Shown piece after piece: positions 1-7,489 of a stretch of DNA of 40,589 nt; the stretch's first letter is position 1; each line of letters opens with the position of its first letter. The stretch covers positions 1-40,589 of the forward strand of contig CACIUF010000007.1 of assembly GCA_902589765.1 (NCBI GenBank), given 5' to 3'. This DNA is from an uncultured Pelagibacteraceae bacterium. Lineage in GTDB: Bacteria > Pseudomonadota > Alphaproteobacteria > Pelagibacterales > Pelagibacteraceae. The notes beneath the pieces are model-generated. The model saw only the letters and a program-made list of their open reading frames with translations, searched no databases and was not told the origin of the DNA. The position numbers and the translations under genes were made by a program.

Positions 1-485
1 TTAAAATTGATAAAGAAAAAATAAAAAAAGAAATTTTACAAAACCCTCAGAGACAAAATCAAAAAGAACTTTTGCTATCTGAAATAGTTTTTAATACTAA
101 TGATAAGATTGAATTTGAAAAAAAATATGAAAAAATTCTTTTAGATATAAAAAAATTAGGTTTCAAAAAAAGTGCACTAATTCATAGTAATTCTGATACT
201 GCCTCAAATGGTGGTCTTATCGGTTGGGTAAAAGAAGATAATTTGAACCAATCAATAAAAAAGATAATCTCAAAATTGCAACCAGGTCAATTTTCGAAAC
301 CGATTAGAACTTCTTCAGGATTTATAATTGTAAAGATTGAAGATAAAAAAGTCTATAAGTCAGAATTTAATTTAAATGATAAAATTGATGAACTTATAAG
401 ATTTAAAACAAATTATCAGCTTAACCAATTTTCTAGTATTTATTTTAATAGACTAAAAAAAAATTTATCAATATATGGTCTATAA
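1..485 (+). CDS. surA: SurA-type periplasmic peptidyl-prolyl isomerase, C-terminal part (5' end outside window)
   Basis: The reading frame is open from base 3 with no stop upstream, so this is the 3' part of a longer gene and the TTG at 72 is not a real start. The visible protein has a parvulin-type rotamase domain: LSEIVF opens the first strand, followed by the S-N-G-G-L-I-G-W core and the PGQFSKPIRTSSGFIIVKI segment typical of SurA. SurA is a periplasmic chaperone and prolyl isomerase that escorts outer-membrane proteins to the BAM complex. The signal peptide and N-terminal chaperone region lie outside the window. The end overlaps pdxA by 11 bases, matching the surA-pdxA-rsmA order common in Proteobacteria. 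Confidence 0.88.
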   Translation, partial: KIDKEKIKKEILQNPQRQNQKELLLSEIVFNTNDKIEFEKKYEKILLDIKKLGFKKSALIHSNSDTASNGGLIGWVKEDNLNQSIKKIISKLQPGQFSKPIRTSSGFIIVKIEDKKVYKSEFNLNDKIDELIRFKTNYQLNQFSSIYFNRLKKNLSIYGL

Positions 486-1443
486 ACCTATCATAGTAGT
501 TGCAGGAGAACCAAATAGTATTTTTTCTGAGATTTTTTTTAAATCAATAAAGTATAAAAAATTCAAAAGTCCAATTATCTTAATTGCCTCACAACAATTA
601 ATCCAACTTCAGATGAAAAAATTAAATTTTAAAAGAAAAATAAGATTAATAAATTTTTTAAATTTAAAAAAATATAATTTAGACAATACAAAAATAAATT
701 TGATAAACGTAAATTTTAATCAAAATAAACCATTTGATATAATCACTGGTAAATCTAATGTTTATATAAAAAAATCTTTTGATATTGCCCTTAAAATTTT
801 GAACAAAAAAATTACAAATAAATTAATTAATGGTCCTATTTCCAAAAAATATTTTTTAAAAAAAAAATATTTAGGTATCACTGAATACTTAGCGTATAGA
901 ACTAATTCAAAAAATTTTGCTATGCTTATTCACAATGAAAAATTGTCTGTCTGTCCTCTGACAACTCATTTACCATTAAAAAAGGTTCCAAAATATATAA
1001 ATAAAAAAATGATTAAACAAAAAATTAAACTGTTAAACATGTTTTATAAAAAATATTTAAATCGAAAACCTCTTATAGCAGTTACTGGTTTAAATCCGCA
1101 TTGTGAAAGCATTGATGCTTTTAATGAAGATGAAAAAATTGTAAGACCTATAGTAAAATCTTTAATCAAATCCAATTATAAAACATCCGGGCCCCACGCG
1201 GCAGATACAATTTTTTTGAAAAAAAATAGAAAACAATTTGATGTTATTGTGGGCATGTATCATGATCAGGTATTAACACCCATGAAAACTTTATTTGAAT
1301 ACGATGCAATTAATATTACTGTAGGACTTCCATTTTTAAGAATTTCTCCTGATCATGGCCCTAATGAAAAAATGATTGGAAAGAATAAATCAAATCCTTT
1401 AAGTTTAATTAAAGCACTAACCTTTTTAGATACTAAGAAGTGA
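475..1443 (+). CDS. pdxA: 4-hydroxythreonine-4-phosphate dehydrogenase PdxA
   Basis: NAD-dependent oxidation of 4-phosphohydroxy-threonine in pyridoxal 5'-phosphate synthesis (DXP-dependent route), cytosolic. The protein has 322 residues, about the usual family length. The divalent-metal histidines are visible as H165 in TTHLPL, H209 in GLNPH and H263 in MYHDQ, with the GLPF.R.S.DHG signature near 284-295. The glycine motif usual at the N-terminus is present in modified form (GEPNSI). The ATG at 475 overlaps the end of surA by 11 bases, and the stop overlaps the GTG start of rsmA (GTGA), implying translational coupling. Family assignment is secure; the protein is unusually lysine-rich, as expected from base composition. 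Confidence 0.95.
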   Translation: MVYKPIIVVAGEPNSIFSEIFFKSIKYKKFKSPIILIASQQLIQLQMKKLNFKRKIRLINFLNLKKYNLDNTKINLINVNFNQNKPFDIITGKSNVYIKKSFDIALKILNKKITNKLINGPISKKYFLKKKYLGITEYLAYRTNSKNFAMLIHNEKLSVCPLTTHLPLKKVPKYINKKMIKQKIKLLNMFYKKYLNRKPLIAVTGLNPHCESIDAFNEDEKIVRPIVKSLIKSNYKTSGPHAADTIFLKKNRKQFDVIVGMYHDQVLTPMKTLFEYDAINITVGLPFLRISPDHGPNEKMIGKNKSNPLSLIKALTFLDTKK

Positions 1444-2228
1444 TCAAAGCGAAAAAAAGCTTAGGTCAAAACTTTTTAATAGATCAAAATATTCTCAAAA
1501 AGATCGTAAACATAGTAGAAATAAAAAATAAAACTATACTTGAAATCGGACCTGGGACTGGAAATTTGACTTCACATATTTTATCAAAAGAACCAAAAAA
1601 AGTTTTTGTTATAGAAAAAGACAAAAATTTAGCACTTAAACTTTTAAATGATTTTAAAGATAAAATAAAAATTATTAATAAAGATATCTTATTAATTAAT
1701 GAAAAAAAACTTGACGACGACAAATTTGTTGTCTTCGGTAATTTACCCTACAACATTTCAACTGAAATATTATCTAAATGGATTTTAAACCTGGATAAAA
1801 GTAAATTTTGGTTTAGTTGTCTTATTTTAATGTTTCAAAAAGAAGTTGCCGAGCGAATAATTTCAAAATTTAACTCATCTAAGTATGGACGTATTTCAAT
1901 TTTGTCTAATTGGAAGTTAGATGTAAAAAAGATATGCGATATAAAATCAAACAGTTTTTCACCAAGACCTAAGGTCAATAGTTCTCTATTATATTTTAAA
2001 CCAAAACAATTTTTTTTTGATTTTGATAATCCAAAAAATTTAGAGAAAGTTACAAAAATTTTTTTTAACCAAAGAAGGAAAATGTTAAAAAAACCTTTTA
2101 ATCAATTATTTAATGGAAATATTGAAATAGCTAGAAAACTAAATATTGATCTTAGTTTAAGACCACAAAATCTTGATTTTGAAACATACTATAAACTAGT
2201 CAAAGAATACGAGAGTTTACGAAGTTAG
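1440..2228 (+). CDS. rsmA: 16S rRNA (adenine1518-N6/adenine1519-N6)-dimethyltransferase RsmA (KsgA)
   Basis: Dimethylates two adjacent adenines in the 3' hairpin of 16S rRNA using SAM during late 30S assembly. The 262-residue protein begins with [11 protein letters not shown]. It carries the SAM-binding loop [11 protein letters not shown] (34-44) and the catalytic NLPYNIST motif (101-108), all diagnostic of KsgA/Dim1. The start is GTG, overlapping the pdxA stop by 4 bases. The 3' end overlaps the convergent gmk by 12 bases, so no terminator fits between them. Confidence 0.96.
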   Translation: MIKAKKSLGQNFLIDQNILKKIVNIVEIKNKTILEIGPGTGNLTSHILSKEPKKVFVIEKDKNLALKLLNDFKDKIKIINKDILLINEKKLDDDKFVVFGNLPYNISTEILSKWILNLDKSKFWFSCLILMFQKEVAERIISKFNSSKYGRISILSNWKLDVKKICDIKSNSFSPRPKVNSSLLYFKPKQFFFDFDNPKNLEKVTKIFFNQRRKMLKKPFNQLFNGNIEIARKLNIDLSLRPQNLDFETYYKLVKEYESLRS

Positions 2229-2849
2229 CTTTTCTACATGTTTTCTAATAAATTCTTCATCGTAATCCTTAGAGCTGTTTTTAATTTCTGCTTCAATCAA
2301 TTTTTTTATCTTCGAATAACAACTTTTTAGATTATCGTTAATAACAACATAATCATAATTTATCCAATGCAAAACATCATGTTCAAATTGTTTCATTCTA
2401 TCATCTACAATAAGTTTATCTTTCATATCTCTGCTGGATAATCGTTCAAATAAAATTTCCTTACTTGGAGGTAAAATAAAAAAAGTTATTAATTTGTAAT
2501 CTAATTTTTTATTCTTTATTTGATCTGCACCTTGCCAATCAATGTCAAACAAAACATTTTTTCCGTTATTCAAATAATTTATTACTTGAGTTCTTGTAGT
2601 TCCATAAAAATTATTAAAGACTTTTGCATATTCCAAAAACTCTTGATTTCTTATAAGTCTTTGAAATTCTTGTTCATTTATAAAATAATAATCTTTATTT
2701 GGAATTTCGTTCGATCTTGGTTTTCGTGTTGTATGAGAAATTGATACTTCGAAGTTGTTTAGTTTTGACAACAAAGCTACAAGAGAGGTCTTTCCCGCTC
2801 CCGACGGAGAGGATAAGATTATCATTACCCCATCATTTTCTATGGGCAT
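2217..2849 (-). CDS. gmk: Guanylate kinase
   Basis: Phosphorylates GMP to GDP with ATP. The 210-residue protein has the P-loop SSPSGAGKT at 13-21, followed by the GMP-binding region SHTTRKPR and NKDYYF, and the DIDWQGA segment typical of guanylate kinases. It is the last gene of the minus-strand run fabD-fabG-acpP-gmk, starting 8 bases after acpP. Its 3' end overlaps the convergent rsmA by 12 bases. In many alphaproteobacteria other genes (fabF, mltG, a YicC-family gene) sit between acpP and gmk; they are absent here. Confidence 0.96.
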   Translation of the reverse strand: MPIENDGVMIILSSPSGAGKTSLVALLSKLNNFEVSISHTTRKPRSNEIPNKDYYFINEQEFQRLIRNQEFLEYAKVFNNFYGTTRTQVINYLNNGKNVLFDIDWQGADQIKNKKLDYKLITFFILPPSKEILFERLSSRDMKDKLIVDDRMKQFEHDVLHWINYDYVVINDNLKSCYSKIKKLIEAEIKNSSKDYDEEFIRKHVEKLTS

Positions 2850-2857
2850 TTATAAAA

Positions 2858-3097
2858 TTAGTTGGCTTTTCCTTCAATAAACTTTACAGCATCACCTACT
2901 GTTAAAATTTTTTCAGCTTCACTATCAGAAATTTCTGAACCAAATTCTTCTTCGAAAGCCATTACTAATTCGACTGTGTCTAAGCTATCAGCTCCAAGGT
3001 CATCAATAAAACTTGATTCTTCTGTAACTTTTGATTCATCAATCCCTAAATGATCTGCAACTATTTTTTTTACTTTGCTTGAAACATCTTCTGACAT
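2858..3097 (-). CDS. acpP: Acyl carrier protein
   Basis: Carries growing acyl chains as thioesters on 4'-phosphopantetheine during type II fatty-acid synthesis. The protein is 79 residues and strongly acidic, with the [10 protein letters not shown] motif in which S38 is the prosthetic-group attachment site. A good ribosome-binding sequence (AAGGA) precedes the ATG by about 6 bases. It lies 48 bases after fabG and has its own promoter-like sequence, in keeping with the high demand for this protein. Confidence 0.98.
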   Translation of the reverse strand: MSEDVSSKVKKIVADHLGIDESKVTEESSFIDDLGADSLDTVELVMAFEEEFGSEISDSEAEKILTVGDAVKFIEGKAN

Positions 3098-3121
3098 TTT
3101 GATCCTTTTTGTTTTAAATTC

Positions 3122-3149
3122 TTATTAGTTTAAAAACTTGTTTTGTCAA
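3122..3149 (-). promoter_or_regulatory. Putative acpP promoter
   Basis: On the minus strand a perfect -35 hexamer TTGACA (3149-3144) overlaps the stop codon of fabG. It is followed after 16 bases by an imperfect -10 (TAATAA, 3127-3122). It would start acpP-gmk transcription with a short leader carrying a clear AAGGA ribosome site. Prediction by eye only. Confidence 0.5.
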
Positions 3150-3883
3150 GCCATATACATGCCCCCATTAACATGTATAGTTTCGCCATTAATGTAATCT
3201 GATTGATCTGAGGCTAAAAAAAGAACTGCATTAGCGATATCTGCGGGTTCACCTAACCTTGCGGAAGGTATTTTAGATATAATTAATTCTTTGAATTTTT
3301 CGTCCAACTTTTCTGTCATAGCTGTTTTTATGAAACCAGGCGAAATACAATTTACATTAATATTCTTTTTAGCGTACTCAATTGCCAAACTTTTTGACAT
3401 GGCAACTATACCCGCTTTTGATGCTGTGTAGTTTGATTGACCTAAATTTCCAGTATGACCAACAACAGACGTGATATTTACAATTTTTCCTGATTTATTT
3501 TTTAGCATTTTTTTTATAGCAAATTTACTTAATAGGAAAGTAGATGTTAAATTTACATCTATTACTTTTTTCCACTCATCCAAACTCATGCGAATTGCTA
3601 AATTATCTTGAGTCAATCCAGCATTATTAACAATACAATCTAGTTTTCCTCCAAGTTGGCCAGTCGCATTTTCTATAAATTCTTCAATTTTTTCACTTTG
3701 AGAAATGTCAAAACTTAAAATTTTAACGTTCTTAACATTTGACTTTAGTTCCTCCAATTTTTCAATTTTCGTACCTGTGGCCAATATATTAGCTTCAAAC
3801 TCACTTAACTTTTTTACTATCGAGTTACCTATTCCTCCTGATGCCCCAGTAATGATAATGTTTTTATTTTTTAAATTAATCAT
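3146..3883 (-). CDS. fabG: 3-oxoacyl-[acyl-carrier-protein] reductase FabG
   Basis: NADPH-dependent reduction of 3-oxoacyl-ACP in fatty-acid elongation. This is a 245-residue classical short-chain dehydrogenase with the cofactor loop TGASGGIG (12-19), NNAG (86-89), catalytic S139, Y152 and K156 (YTASK), and the C-terminal INGETIHVNGGMYMA ending typical of FabG. The start overlaps the fabD stop by 4 bases. FabG identity, rather than another SDR, is supported by the fabD and acpP neighbours. Confidence 0.95.
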   Translation of the reverse strand: MINLKNKNIIITGASGGIGNSIVKKLSEFEANILATGTKIEKLEELKSNVKNVKILSFDISQSEKIEEFIENATGQLGGKLDCIVNNAGLTQDNLAIRMSLDEWKKVIDVNLTSTFLLSKFAIKKMLKNKSGKIVNITSVVGHTGNLGQSNYTASKAGIVAMSKSLAIEYAKKNINVNCISPGFIKTAMTEKLDEKFKELIISKIPSARLGEPADIANAVLFLASDQSDYINGETIHVNGGMYMA

Positions 3884-4806
3884 AAATTTAAATCTTTTAT
3901 ATCACTCTCATTGTTAATTGTATTAATTTTTATACTCTTATCTATCCTTTTTATTAAACCTGACAATACTTTTCCTGGTCCAATTTCTATGAAATGATTT
4001 ACTCCATTTTTAATCATATGTATTACACTCTCTCTCCATCTAACTCTATTTTCTATTTGATCAATTAAAAGCATTTCAAGCTCATCCTTATTTGAAATTT
4101 CTTTTGCTGTCACATTAGAAATCAACTTGTTTTGTGACTCTTGAAAATTCAGTTTTTGGATTTCATTTCTCATAATTTTAGTAGCATTACTCATAAGATG
4201 ACAATGAAAAGGAGCGCTAACTGGTAATTTAATGTTTTTTACATTTTTAAATTTTAAAACTTGAATTAATTTTTCTATATCATTGTTCCTTCCACTTAAA
4301 ACAATTTGACCCTCAGAATTATCATTTGCAATTTCTACTTTAAAATTATTCTTATTTTCGTTTAAAAGATCTTCTATAATTTCTACTTTTGAACCTAAAA
4401 CAGCCAACATGCCCCCCTCTCCTTTTGGGACAGCATTTTGCATTGCTTCACCTCTAGTTTTTAAAAGTTTGATGGTATCTGAAAAACTCAGATATTTCGC
4501 AGCACATAAAGCAGAATATTCTCCTAATGAATGACCAGCAAAATATTTTGCATTATCAAGATCAATATTAAATTCTTTCTTCATTACTTGAAAAATTGAA
4601 TAACTAATCAGAAATATTGCCGGCTGAGTATTTATAGTAAGATCTAATTCATCTTTAGGTCCCTCTAAAATTATTTTTGATAGATTAATACCTAATGAGT
4701 CATCTGCTTGACTAAATAGATCTCTTACTAAATTATAATTTTCAAAGAAATCTTTTCCCATTCCAATTGTCTGTGAGCCTTGTCCTGGGAATACTAATGA
4801 AAACAT
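3880..4806 (-). CDS. fabD: Malonyl-CoA:ACP transacylase FabD
   Basis: Transfers malonyl from CoA to ACP, supplying the elongation substrate. The 308-residue protein has FPGQGSQ near the N-terminus (6-12), the nucleophile elbow GHSLGEYSA with S93, and the catalytic histidine at 201 (SAPFHCHLM), matching the serine/histidine spacing of E. coli FabD. First gene of the minus-strand fatty-acid run; it diverges from rpsF across 86 bases of A+T-rich DNA. Confidence 0.96.
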   Translation of the reverse strand: MFSLVFPGQGSQTIGMGKDFFENYNLVRDLFSQADDSLGINLSKIILEGPKDELDLTINTQPAIFLISYSIFQVMKKEFNIDLDNAKYFAGHSLGEYSALCAAKYLSFSDTIKLLKTRGEAMQNAVPKGEGGMLAVLGSKVEIIEDLLNENKNNFKVEIANDNSEGQIVLSGRNNDIEKLIQVLKFKNVKNIKLPVSAPFHCHLMSNATKIMRNEIQKLNFQESQNKLISNVTAKEISNKDELEMLLIDQIENRVRWRESVIHMIKNGVNHFIEIGPGKVLSGLIKRIDKSIKINTINNESDIKDLNL

Positions 4807-4832
4807 CTAAAAAACTTATATTTTATATTGTT

Positions 4833-4860
4833 TTTGCTATTGTAATTAAAGGTTTATAAT
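4833..4860 (+). promoter_or_regulatory. Putative promoter of rpsF-rpsR-rplI
   Basis: A perfect -10 hexamer TATAAT lies at 4855-4860, with a T-rich -35-like TTTGCT about 16 bases upstream (4833-4838). The predicted start leaves a leader of roughly 25 bases before the ATG at 4893. The -10 box is clear; the -35 is weak. Confidence 0.5.
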
Positions 4861-4892
4861 AGTATATCCTCATTTTTTATTAAAGAAATTAA

Positions 4893-5246
4893 ATGAATTT
4901 ATACGAGCATACTATAATTGCAAGACAAGACACTTCTCCGAGTGAAATAAAACAGTTAACTGAAAAATATTCAGGCATTATTGAAAAAAATGATGGTGAG
5001 ATTGTAAAAACTGAAAATTGGGGTCTATTAAATTTATCATATTTAATTAAAAAGAATAAAAAAGGAAGTTACATTCACTTTAAATTTAAGGGTAAAGGTA
5101 ATGTAATTAGTGAACTTGAAAAAAATGAGGCGATTGACAAGAAATTATTAAGGTATTTAACCGTAAAAGTAAAAAAATTTGATCTTGAAACAAATTTTTT
5201 TTTAAAAAAAGATGAGATTGATAAAAAAGAAAATCTTAAAAATTAA
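4893..5246 (+). CDS. rpsF: 30S ribosomal protein S6
   Basis: Small-subunit protein that binds the central domain of 16S rRNA together with S18. The 117-residue protein starts with the family pattern [13 protein letters not shown] and contains the [16 protein letters not shown] region and the RYLTVK strand. It heads the S6-S18-L9 operon, with S18 starting 2 bases after its stop. Confidence 0.97.
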   Translation: MNLYEHTIIARQDTSPSEIKQLTEKYSGIIEKNDGEIVKTENWGLLNLSYLIKKNKKGSYIHFKFKGKGNVISELEKNEAIDKKLLRYLTVKVKKFDLETNFFLKKDEIDKKENLKN

Positions 5247-5248
5247 TT

Positions 5249-5521
5249 ATGCCTAAAAGACAAAGTGGAAATAAAAAAAATAAACAAAGTAATTTTGCAA
5301 AATTAAGTATTTTCCAACCCAATAAATATAAATTTAAAAAAAATTGTCCGCTGTCAGTTAAAGGTGCTCCAAAAATTGATTATAAAAACATTAAATTATT
5401 AAAAAGATATGTATCAGAAAATGGTAAAATTCTTCCATCAAGAATTACTAACGTTAGCCAAAAAAAACAAAGAGAGCTATCTCTATCAATAAAAAGGGCA
5501 AGGAATCTAGCTTTACTGTAA
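5249..5521 (+). CDS. rpsR: 30S ribosomal protein S18
   Basis: A 90-residue basic protein. It has the conserved S18 core: [20 protein letters not shown], then [20 protein letters not shown] and RARNLALL. Its usual partner S6 is immediately upstream, and the L9 ATG directly follows its stop codon with no spacer. Confidence 0.97.
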   Translation: MPKRQSGNKKNKQSNFAKLSIFQPNKYKFKKNCPLSVKGAPKIDYKNIKLLKRYVSENGKILPSRITNVSQKKQRELSLSIKRARNLALL

Positions 5522-5980
5522 ATGAAAGTAATATTATTAGAAAATATTAAAAGAATAGGATCTATAGGAGAAATTATAGATGTAAAAAGAGGTTTTGCTA
5601 GAAACTTTTTGATCGCAAATAAAAAAGCGTTATATGCCTCAAAAGAAAATATAAATCAAGTAGAAAAAATTAAAACTCAGCTGTCAAAAAAAGATAACGA
5701 AAAAAAACAGGAGGCAAAAAAAATAGCTGAAGTATTAAATAAAAAAGAATTTTTTGTAAAAAAACTTTCAACAGAAAATAAAGAATTGTATGGTTCAGTC
5801 AAACCTACAGAGATTTCTAAACTAATTAAAGAAAAAGAAAAGTTAGATATAACACCATCAATGATTCAACCAATTAAAGAAATTAAATCTCTTGGAAAAT
5901 TTAAAGTAAAAATTTCTTTACACTCTGAGATTGATGCAGAGATACACATTGTAGTTGAGTCAGCTGAGACTATTCAATAA
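5522..5980 (+). CDS. rplI: 50S ribosomal protein L9
   Basis: The 152-residue protein shows the L9 N-terminal domain signature MKVILLENIKRIGSIGE followed by VKRGFARNFLI, a long charged connecting helix, and a C-terminal domain with LYGSVKPTEI and the closing IHIVVESA strand. Length is close to the usual 147-150. It is the last gene of the S6-S18-L9 operon; a 69-base A+T-rich gap separates it from dnaB. Confidence 0.97.
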   Translation: MKVILLENIKRIGSIGEIIDVKRGFARNFLIANKKALYASKENINQVEKIKTQLSKKDNEKKQEAKKIAEVLNKKEFFVKKLSTENKELYGSVKPTEISKLIKEKEKLDITPSMIQPIKEIKSLGKFKVKISLHSEIDAEIHIVVESAETIQ

Positions 5981-6049
5981 TTATACAACTTTTTCCCCAA
6001 TTAATATTTAAGATTCTTTTGTAATATAAATTAACATAAGATATCCAAC

Positions 6050-7468
6050 GTGGAAAATAATTTAACAATTGTTAAAGATAGATTTAAAGAATTACCTAAT
6101 AATATTGAAGCTGAACAGGCGGTGATTGGTTCTATACTTGTTTCTAATGAAATTTTTGATGAAATTAATATTATTATAACAAGTAATAACTTTTATGATC
6201 CAATGCATCAAAAGATTTTTGGAGCAATTGAAAGTCTTATTTATAAAGGATTGTTAGCTAATCCTATTACTTTAAAAAATTATTTTGAAGATGAAAAAGA
6301 TGAATTAAATGTCCCAGAATATTTAGTAAAAATAACAAAATTTTCTACCTCTGTAAGGCAAGCAATCGAATACTCAAAAATTATCTATGATATGTTTGTG
6401 CGAAGAGAACTTATAAAAATTTCTGAACAAACTATTGATGATGCTAAGTTAGGTGATCTTAATACAAATGGGCAACAAATAATTGAAAATTCAGAAAAAG
6501 AATTATTTAAATTAGCTGAAAAAGGATCTTTTAGTTCCTCTTTTATAAAATTTGATAAAGCACTAAAAGATACAATTGATATGGCTTCAGCTGCTTATAA
6601 AAATGATGAGGGGATAGTGGGGGTTCCAACTGGATTGCGAGATTTAGATGATAGATTAGGAGGACTGCACAAATCTGATTTGATTATTATTGCAGGAAGA
6701 CCTGGCATGGGGAAGACAGCACTGGCAACTAACATCGCTTTTAATGCGGCTCAAAAATTACAAGAAAGTGGCAAGAAATCATCTATTGCTTTTTTTTCAT
6801 TAGAAATGTCATCTGAACAATTATCTACTAGAATTTTAGCAGAACAATCTAGAATTAAATCAAATGACATAAGAAGAGGTAAAATTTCTGATGAACAATT
6901 TGAGAAATTTATAGAGACTTCAAAAAATATATCTGAACTTCCACTTTATATTGACGAAACACCAGCAATAACAATTGCAGCAATGAGTAATAGAGCAAGA
7001 AGAATTAAAAGGACTCATGGTCTAGACATGATTATTGTTGATTACATTCAGCTGATGAGAGGAACATTAAATTATAAAGATGGAAGAGTTCAAGAAGTGT
7101 CTGAAATTACTCAAGGTTTAAAAGCAATTGCTAAAGAATTATCAATACCTGTAGTTGCACTTTCACAATTATCAAGACAAGTAGAACAGAGAGATAATAA
7201 AAAACCCCAATTATCTGATTTGAGGGAATCTGGCTCGATAGAGCAAGATGCAGATGTGGTTATGTTTGTATATAGAGAGTCTTATTATTTAGAAAATAAA
7301 GAACCAAAACCAGCAACAGTAGAGCATGCTGAATGGCAAGCAAAGATGAATGAAGTATCTAATCTGGCAGAATTAATTATTGGTAAACAACGACATGGCC
7401 CAACTGGAAATGTTTTTTTAGAGTTTGAGGCAATGTTTACTAAATTTAAAGATACTCAAATTAACTAA
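6050..7468 (+). CDS. dnaB: Replicative DNA helicase DnaB
   Basis: Hexameric 5'-3' helicase that unwinds DNA at the replication fork and interacts with primase. The 472-residue protein has the N-terminal collar domain (about 15-115), then GVPTGLRDLDDRLGGL and the Walker A loop GRPGMGKT (216-223), a Walker B-like IIVDYIQLM, and a C-terminal SDLRESGSIEQDAD segment with an arginine-rich KQRHGPTG loop. The start is GTG; I chose it because the conserved collar domain begins just after. No intein is present. The next gene starts 21 bases after its stop. Confidence 0.96.
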   Translation: MENNLTIVKDRFKELPNNIEAEQAVIGSILVSNEIFDEINIIITSNNFYDPMHQKIFGAIESLIYKGLLANPITLKNYFEDEKDELNVPEYLVKITKFSTSVRQAIEYSKIIYDMFVRRELIKISEQTIDDAKLGDLNTNGQQIIENSEKELFKLAEKGSFSSSFIKFDKALKDTIDMASAAYKNDEGIVGVPTGLRDLDDRLGGLHKSDLIIIAGRPGMGKTALATNIAFNAAQKLQESGKKSSIAFFSLEMSSEQLSTRILAEQSRIKSNDIRRGKISDEQFEKFIETSKNISELPLYIDETPAITIAAMSNRARRIKRTHGLDMIIVDYIQLMRGTLNYKDGRVQEVSEITQGLKAIAKELSIPVVALSQLSRQVEQRDNKKPQLSDLRESGSIEQDADVVMFVYRESYYLENKEPKPATVEHAEWQAKMNEVSNLAELIIGKQRHGPTGNVFLEFEAMFTKFKDTQIN

Positions 7469-7489
7469 ATTCCAATATAAAAGGGTAAG

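Noticed and set aside
1484-1723. Antisense open frame inside rsmA, and similar antisense frames in acpP, gcvP, the EamA genes and the amidinotransferase gene
   Set aside because: They lie wholly within well-supported genes, have no recognisable domains, and arise easily in A+T-rich DNA opposite real codons.
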